Shown here: positions 6,519 through 9,298 of the stretch, in pieces
Position numbering within the stretch: position 1 is the first letter of the stretch
Layout: every line of letters begins with the position of its first letter
Notes under the pieces: generated by a model
Told to the model about the DNA's origin: nothing
The model's database searches: none
The model's input: only the letters and a program-made list of their open reading frames with translations
Program-made: the position numbers and the translations under genes
NCBI GenBank assembly: GCA_947474415.1
Contig: CANJKD010000043.1
Span: 1-9,298 of the forward strand
Direction of reading: 5' to 3'
DNA: 9,298 bases
DNA from: Burkholderiales bacterium
GTDB lineage: Bacteria; Pseudomonadota; Gammaproteobacteria; Burkholderiales; Burkholderiaceae_C

Positions 6519-8281
6519 GGCGAACCCGTGGGTTGCGCATCGGCGGGCAGGCTGACCGTGAAGCGCGCGCCCTGTTCGGGCACCGAGGCCAAGGTCAGGC
6601 TGCCCCCCATCAACTCGGCCAGCGTGCGCGACAACGCCAGTCCCAGCCCGGTACCGCCGTGCTGATAGCTGATGCGGGCATCGCCCTGGACGAACTTCTC
6701 GAAGATGAGCTGCTGCATGCCTTGCAGAATACCCGGCCCGGTATCGTCGACGTGAATGCGAACGGTGTTACCAGCCAACTCGCCCCGGATCGTCACGCTT
6801 CCTTCCGGCGTGAACTTGACGGCGTTCGACAGCAGATTGTTGAGGATCTGCTTCAGCCGCAGCCCGTCGCACACCAGCGTTGCGGGCAGGTCGTCAGCCA
6901 GGTGCACGGTCAACTCGATGCCTTTGGCGGCGGCGGCGGCGGCCAGCGCGAAGAAGTCGGACGAGCCTTGCAGCAGGGCGCGCAGGTCGACCGGCTCATT
7001 CGCCAGCCGCATCGCGCCCGCTTCCACCTTCGCCAGGTCGAGGATCTCGGTGAGCAGTGCATTGAGGTATTCTGCACCCTTGCGGATCATGCCCGCTTGC
7101 TCGCGGAACACGGGTTGTTCCAGGCGATGTTCCATCAGTTCGGCGAAGCCGCGAATGCTGGTGAGTGGGGTTCGCAACCCGTGCGAGATGGCCGTGAGAA
7201 ATTCGCTCTTCGACTGGCTTGCGGAATTCGCCAGGGCCTCGCTGACCCGCAATGCCTCGTTGATGTGCTCCAGGCGCCGAAAACTGACCGTGAAGGTCGC
7301 CGCGCCCAAGGCCACGGATCCGGTGAGCAGCAGCGTCAACAACAGCGTCACGTTGCGGGTTTCGTGCCATTCGGCCAAGGCCTCGTCCCGGCCGGTGGCG
7401 ACCAGCACGTAGAGGGGGTAGGACGCCACGCGGCGGTAGGCGGTGATGCGGTCCACCCCGTCCAGTGAACTCGGGCCCCCGTAGTGCCCCTCGATACCCC
7501 ACCTTTCACGCGCGAAGTCACTTGAGGCGCCCAGCGAACTGCCCGTCCGGCTGCTCAGGCCGCCGATGACCCGGGTGCGAACGCCGAGGTCGGTGCCGAC
7601 CAGTTGCACGCCACCCGAAGCGCCCAGCGCCACGCGCTGGTACACCGCCTCGAAGTAGGCCGGGTCGAGCGAGGCCACCACCACGCCGAGAAGCGTGCCG
7701 TCGGCAGCGGCGATGCGGCGCGACAACGGGATCGTCCACTTCTGCGACACCTTCCCGATCACCGGTTTGCCGATGAACAGGTCATCGGGGTTCGTCACGC
7801 GTTGTGCCGGGGTCAGCGACCAGGAGGCCAGGTGAACCCGCACATGTTCGCGATCAGACAGGTCCACATGGCCGCTCTTCCGGCCGTCCGGGTCGAGGGT
7901 GCTGCCGATGAACCGCCCTGCCGCATCGACCACTGTCAACTGCACCAGGATGTTCGGCACCAAGCCGGTTTCGCTGGCGAAGCCTGCAAGGTCCAGCGGT
8001 GCCTGGTGGCCGGCCACCACCGCGTCGCGCACCCGTTCGGTCGCCAGGTCGGCGCTGGCGAACACCCGCACCGTCTGTTCTTCGAGCGCGCGCGCCAGAT
8101 TCGTGTTCTCGCGGAATGCGTGGCTCAGCTCGTCGCGTTCCTGCAGGTGCAGCCTCACGCCCACCGAAGCCCAGACGCCGAGCAGCAGCAGCGCCGCTCC
8201 CGCGAGCACCAGCCGGGTCGGTCCGTTCAGTCGGAGTGCGGCCCGCAGCCGGCTCAGCGCTGGCCGAGCGACTTGCTTCAT
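6515..8281 (-). CDS. Membrane sensor histidine kinase with periplasmic Cache-type sensor
   Basis: This 588-residue kinase (counted from MKQVARPALS) has a first membrane helix at about 22-44, a periplasmic region of about 45-308 resembling a double-Cache/PDC ligand-binding domain (LTVVDAAGRFIGST, GKPVIGKVSQKWTIPLSRRI, DGTLLGVVVASLDPAYF), and a second helix at about 310-334. Then come a dimerisation domain with H367 (ISHGLRTPLTSIRGFAELM) and a complete HATPase: N box QILNNLLSNAVKFT (478-491), G1 DDTGPGI, F box IFEKFVQ, and G2 GGTGLGLAL. The residue after the phospho-His is Gly, where Glu is usual in HisKA kinases. Upstream in-frame starts at 8302 and 8377 exist. I chose 8281 because sequence above it is AT-rich and unlike the coding bias, but 8302 (595 residues) is possible; neither has a strong ribosome binding site. 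The ligand cannot be told; Cache domains commonly bind small organic acids or amino acids. Confidence 0.94.
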   Translation of the reverse strand: MKQVARPALSRLRAALRLNGPTRLVLAGAALLLLGVWASVGVRLHLQERDELSHAFRENTNLARALEEQTVRVFASADLATERVRDAVVAGHQAPLDLAGFASETGLVPNILVQLTVVDAAGRFIGSTLDPDGRKSGHVDLSDREHVRVHLASWSLTPAQRVTNPDDLFIGKPVIGKVSQKWTIPLSRRIAAADGTLLGVVVASLDPAYFEAVYQRVALGASGGVQLVGTDLGVRTRVIGGLSSRTGSSLGASSDFARERWGIEGHYGGPSSLDGVDRITAYRRVASYPLYVLVATGRDEALAEWHETRNVTLLLTLLLTGSVALGAATFTVSFRRLEHINEALRVSEALANSASQSKSEFLTAISHGLRTPLTSIRGFAELMEHRLEQPVFREQAGMIRKGAEYLNALLTEILDLAKVEAGAMRLANEPVDLRALLQGSSDFFALAAAAAAKGIELTVHLADDLPATLVCDGLRLKQILNNLLSNAVKFTPEGSVTIRGELAGNTVRIHVDDTGPGILQGMQQLIFEKFVQGDARISYQHGGTGLGLALSRTLAELMGGSLTLASVPEQGARFTVSLPADAQPTGSP

Positions 8282-8370
8282 GGTGGTAACTCGCGGCGAC
8301 ATGCAAAATAATTGTTTCAAATAGACACGCCGAAAAATATCACATGTAACGATAAAGTGCTGTGTCAAAT
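8282..8370 (-). promoter_or_regulatory. AT-rich promoter region of the kinase-regulator operon
   Basis: This is clearly the most AT-rich stretch of the window, between the amidase remnant and the kinase. Reading the minus strand, a consensus -35 hexamer TTGACA lies at 8368-8363. No matching -10 sits at the ideal 17-base distance; candidates downstream (ATGTGA, GATATT) are poor or at the wrong spacing. A promoter here is likely from position and composition, but the exact elements are not resolved. Confidence 0.4.
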
Positions 8371-8952
8371 TCACCATTTCGGCGTGACCCGAATCGAACT
8401 CTCAAGCCCCGAGGTGGCGGCGTCGGTGCCCAGCGCGAACGGCACCTGGCCGGTGGCCACCGCGTAGGCTGAGCCGGAGTTGGAGCCGCCGCTCACACAG
8501 GCAGGGTCGAAGGGGTTCGGCACGGCGCCATGCGGCGAACGCGTGCCGACCAGCCCGGTCGCGAACTGGTCGAGATTCGTCTTGCCGACGGGGATCGCGC
8601 CCGCGTCCACGAGCCGCTGCACCACGGCCGCGTGCTGCGCGGCCGGTCCGCTGGCGAAGTTTGGGCAGCCGGCGGTGGTGGGCAGGCCGGCGACGTCGAT
8701 GTTGTCTTGCACCGCGAACAGCACGCCGAGCAGCGGCTGGGCTTCGAAGGCCGCAGCGCCGTCGCGCGGGATCAAGGCATCGCAGGCGTTGGCCGTGCGC
8801 AGCAGTTCGGCCTCGGGGACCCGGCTGATCCAGGCGGTGGGCGCGAGCTGCGGCGCATCGTCCAGCAGCTGCAGCACCAGGCTCCGCACCGATGCGGTGC
8901 CGTTCAGCAGGCGGCGGCGGATTTCGCGGCGCGTGCGTGGTCTTGGGTTCAT
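8371..8952 (-). pseudogene. Allophanate hydrolase (AtzF-type) amidase domain, truncated, catalytic Lys replaced
   Basis: The frame encodes the first third of an amidase-signature enzyme related to allophanate hydrolase, which splits allophanate into CO2 and ammonia. From ATG 8952 ([15 protein letters not shown]) it has the typical [11 protein letters not shown] (40-50), then [20 protein letters not shown] (73-92), [19 protein letters not shown] (118-136), [16 protein letters not shown] (154-160) and [12 protein letters not shown] (171-182). The cis-Ser (S157) and nucleophile position (S181) are kept. The catalytic Lys of the usual AVKDNID is Gln at residue 82 (CAA; one base from AAA), SGGSSSG has become SGGSNSG, and similarity stops right after S181. 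About 11 unrelated residues and TGA follow, so the remaining 400 or so residues of the family are absent. It should be inactive. An alternative start at 8991 adds 13 residues. It probably belonged with the ureide hydrolase and importer remnants at 2580-5406. Confidence 0.85.
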
Positions 8953-9003
8953 CCGGATTGCCCGTATTTGTGCATACAGTCTTGAATGCATGATGGGCAA
9001 TGC

Positions 9004-9017
9004 GCTGCTTGAGCAGC
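9004..9017. promoter_or_regulatory. Short palindrome in the divergent region, possible operator
   Basis: GCTGCT-TG-AGCAGC is a perfect 6-bp inverted repeat with a two-base centre. It sits in the 179-base gap between the divergent amidase remnant and the HlyD-type gene. Its position suits a regulator site or a small hairpin, but the match is short for GC-rich DNA and no regulator gene is adjacent in the window. Confidence 0.25.
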
Positions 9018-9131
9018 TTCCGTGCCGGGTTTCGACGGCGCGGTTCGGCGTGCGCACGGCCATGGCCCGATGCCGCGTGACAATCGCCGGGCCGCCGCCG
9101 GGCGCCCACCCTTCGCGGTTCGAGAGGCACC

Positions 9132-9298
9132 ATGAACTTCAAGCTCGCCGTTTCTTCCCTCGCCACCGCCACCACTGTCGCTGCGCTGCTCGCGGCGTGC
9201 ACCCCACCGGCGGGTTCGACCTTGCCCGGCGTGGTCGAGGCCGAACTGGTGCGCGTGGCCGCACCGGCTGCCGGTCGGCTGGTGGCGCTGACAGCCAC
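9132..9298 (+). CDS. HlyD-type periplasmic adaptor (membrane-fusion) lipoprotein, N-terminal part, runs off the window
   Basis: The ATG at 9132 follows a GAGAGG ribosome binding site (9122-9127). The first 55 codons are open to the window edge. Residues 1-23 form a lipoprotein signal peptide with lipobox LAAC (C23). The mature part starts [20 protein letters not shown] and continues [10 protein letters not shown], the entry to the lipoyl/barrel-sandwich fold of HlyD/EmrA-type adaptors, where VxAPxxGRL is typical. Such proteins link an inner-membrane exporter, often an ABC-2 type pump encoded next door, to an outer-membrane channel. The assignment rests on a short segment; the rest of the gene lies to the right of the window. 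Confidence 0.7.
   Translation, partial: MNFKLAVSSLATATTVAALLAACTPPAGSTLPGVVEAELVRVAAPAAGRLVALTA

Noticed and set aside
6533..8311. Plus-strand open frames (311, 218 and 235 codons) opposite the histidine kinase
   Set aside because: They are mirror images of the conserved kinase coding sequence without their own domains.
8303..8377. Upstream kinase start giving 620 residues
   Set aside because: The extra residues come from AT-rich DNA that looks like a promoter and includes a TTGACA hexamer, so a start at 8281 or 8302 is more plausible.
8381..8400. Partial tRNA gene on the minus strand
   Set aside because: A T-loop-like heptamer is present, but the bases on either side do not pair and no other cloverleaf arms are found.
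8964..8977. GTAT-N6-ATAC as a GntR-type operator upstream of the amidase
   Set aside because: The arms are only four bases and no GntR gene is visible, so it is too weak to call.
8402..9298. Minus-strand open frame of 298 codons spanning the amidase and the HlyD start
   Set aside because: It is out of frame with the amidase-signature motifs and antisense to the lipoprotein start; its Arg/Ala-rich product has no recognisable feature.

Overview
This is a high-GC chromosomal segment that looks betaproteobacterial, most likely Burkholderiales (Comamonadaceae or the Rubrivivax/Leptothrix group). That placement is inferred from the high GC content, third-position GC bias, protein resemblances recalled for that order, and palindromic intergenic elements typical of those genomes. 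No marker gene fixes the taxon. No rRNA, tRNA, CRISPR array, transposase or phage gene was recognised.

Layout. Positions 1-767 hold the 3' end of a Bcr/CflA-type MFS drug exporter. A stem-loop separates it from an exported alpha-carbonic anhydrase (865-1992) with an unusually long, low-complexity N-terminal linker. A 24-codon stub of a CsbD-type stress protein (2184-2258) and about 320 bases without a recognisable gene follow. Positions 2580-5406 carry what was once an ABC importer operon of the BMP (basic membrane protein / YufNOPQ) class plus an isochorismatase-fold cysteine hydrolase. Every member looks damaged. The binding protein lacks about 30 internal residues. Permease 1 lacks its first several helices and has a frameshift. 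The start of permease 2 is fused to the end of the ATPase gene. The hydrolase is broken into pieces in three reading frames and has lost its catalytic cysteine region. Palindromic repeats lie between permease 1 and the chimera and just after the hydrolase.

Positions 5532-6107 encode an intact NnrU-family membrane protein. It converges, with abutting stop codons, on a minus-strand two-component pair: a Cache-type sensor histidine kinase (6515-8281) and a single-domain receiver (6108-6518), translationally coupled by an ATGA overlap. Upstream of the kinase, also on the minus strand, lies a truncated allophanate-hydrolase-type amidase (8371-8952) that ends just after its nucleophilic serine and has Gln at the catalytic Lys position. 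A divergent gene at the right edge (9132 onward) begins a HlyD-type lipoprotein membrane-fusion protein.

How they fit together. The importer, the BiuH/RutB-like hydrolase and the AtzF-like amidase are the parts expected of a route that takes up a ureide such as biuret and converts it through allophanate to ammonia and CO2. All of them are eroded here, while the intervening two-component system, NnrU protein and carbonic anhydrase look intact. The main story is therefore a decaying nitrogen-scavenging locus with repeated deletions, including one permease-ATPase chimera that is still an open frame. The substrate assignment is inference; the damage can be read in the sequence, although sequencing or assembly error must be excluded.
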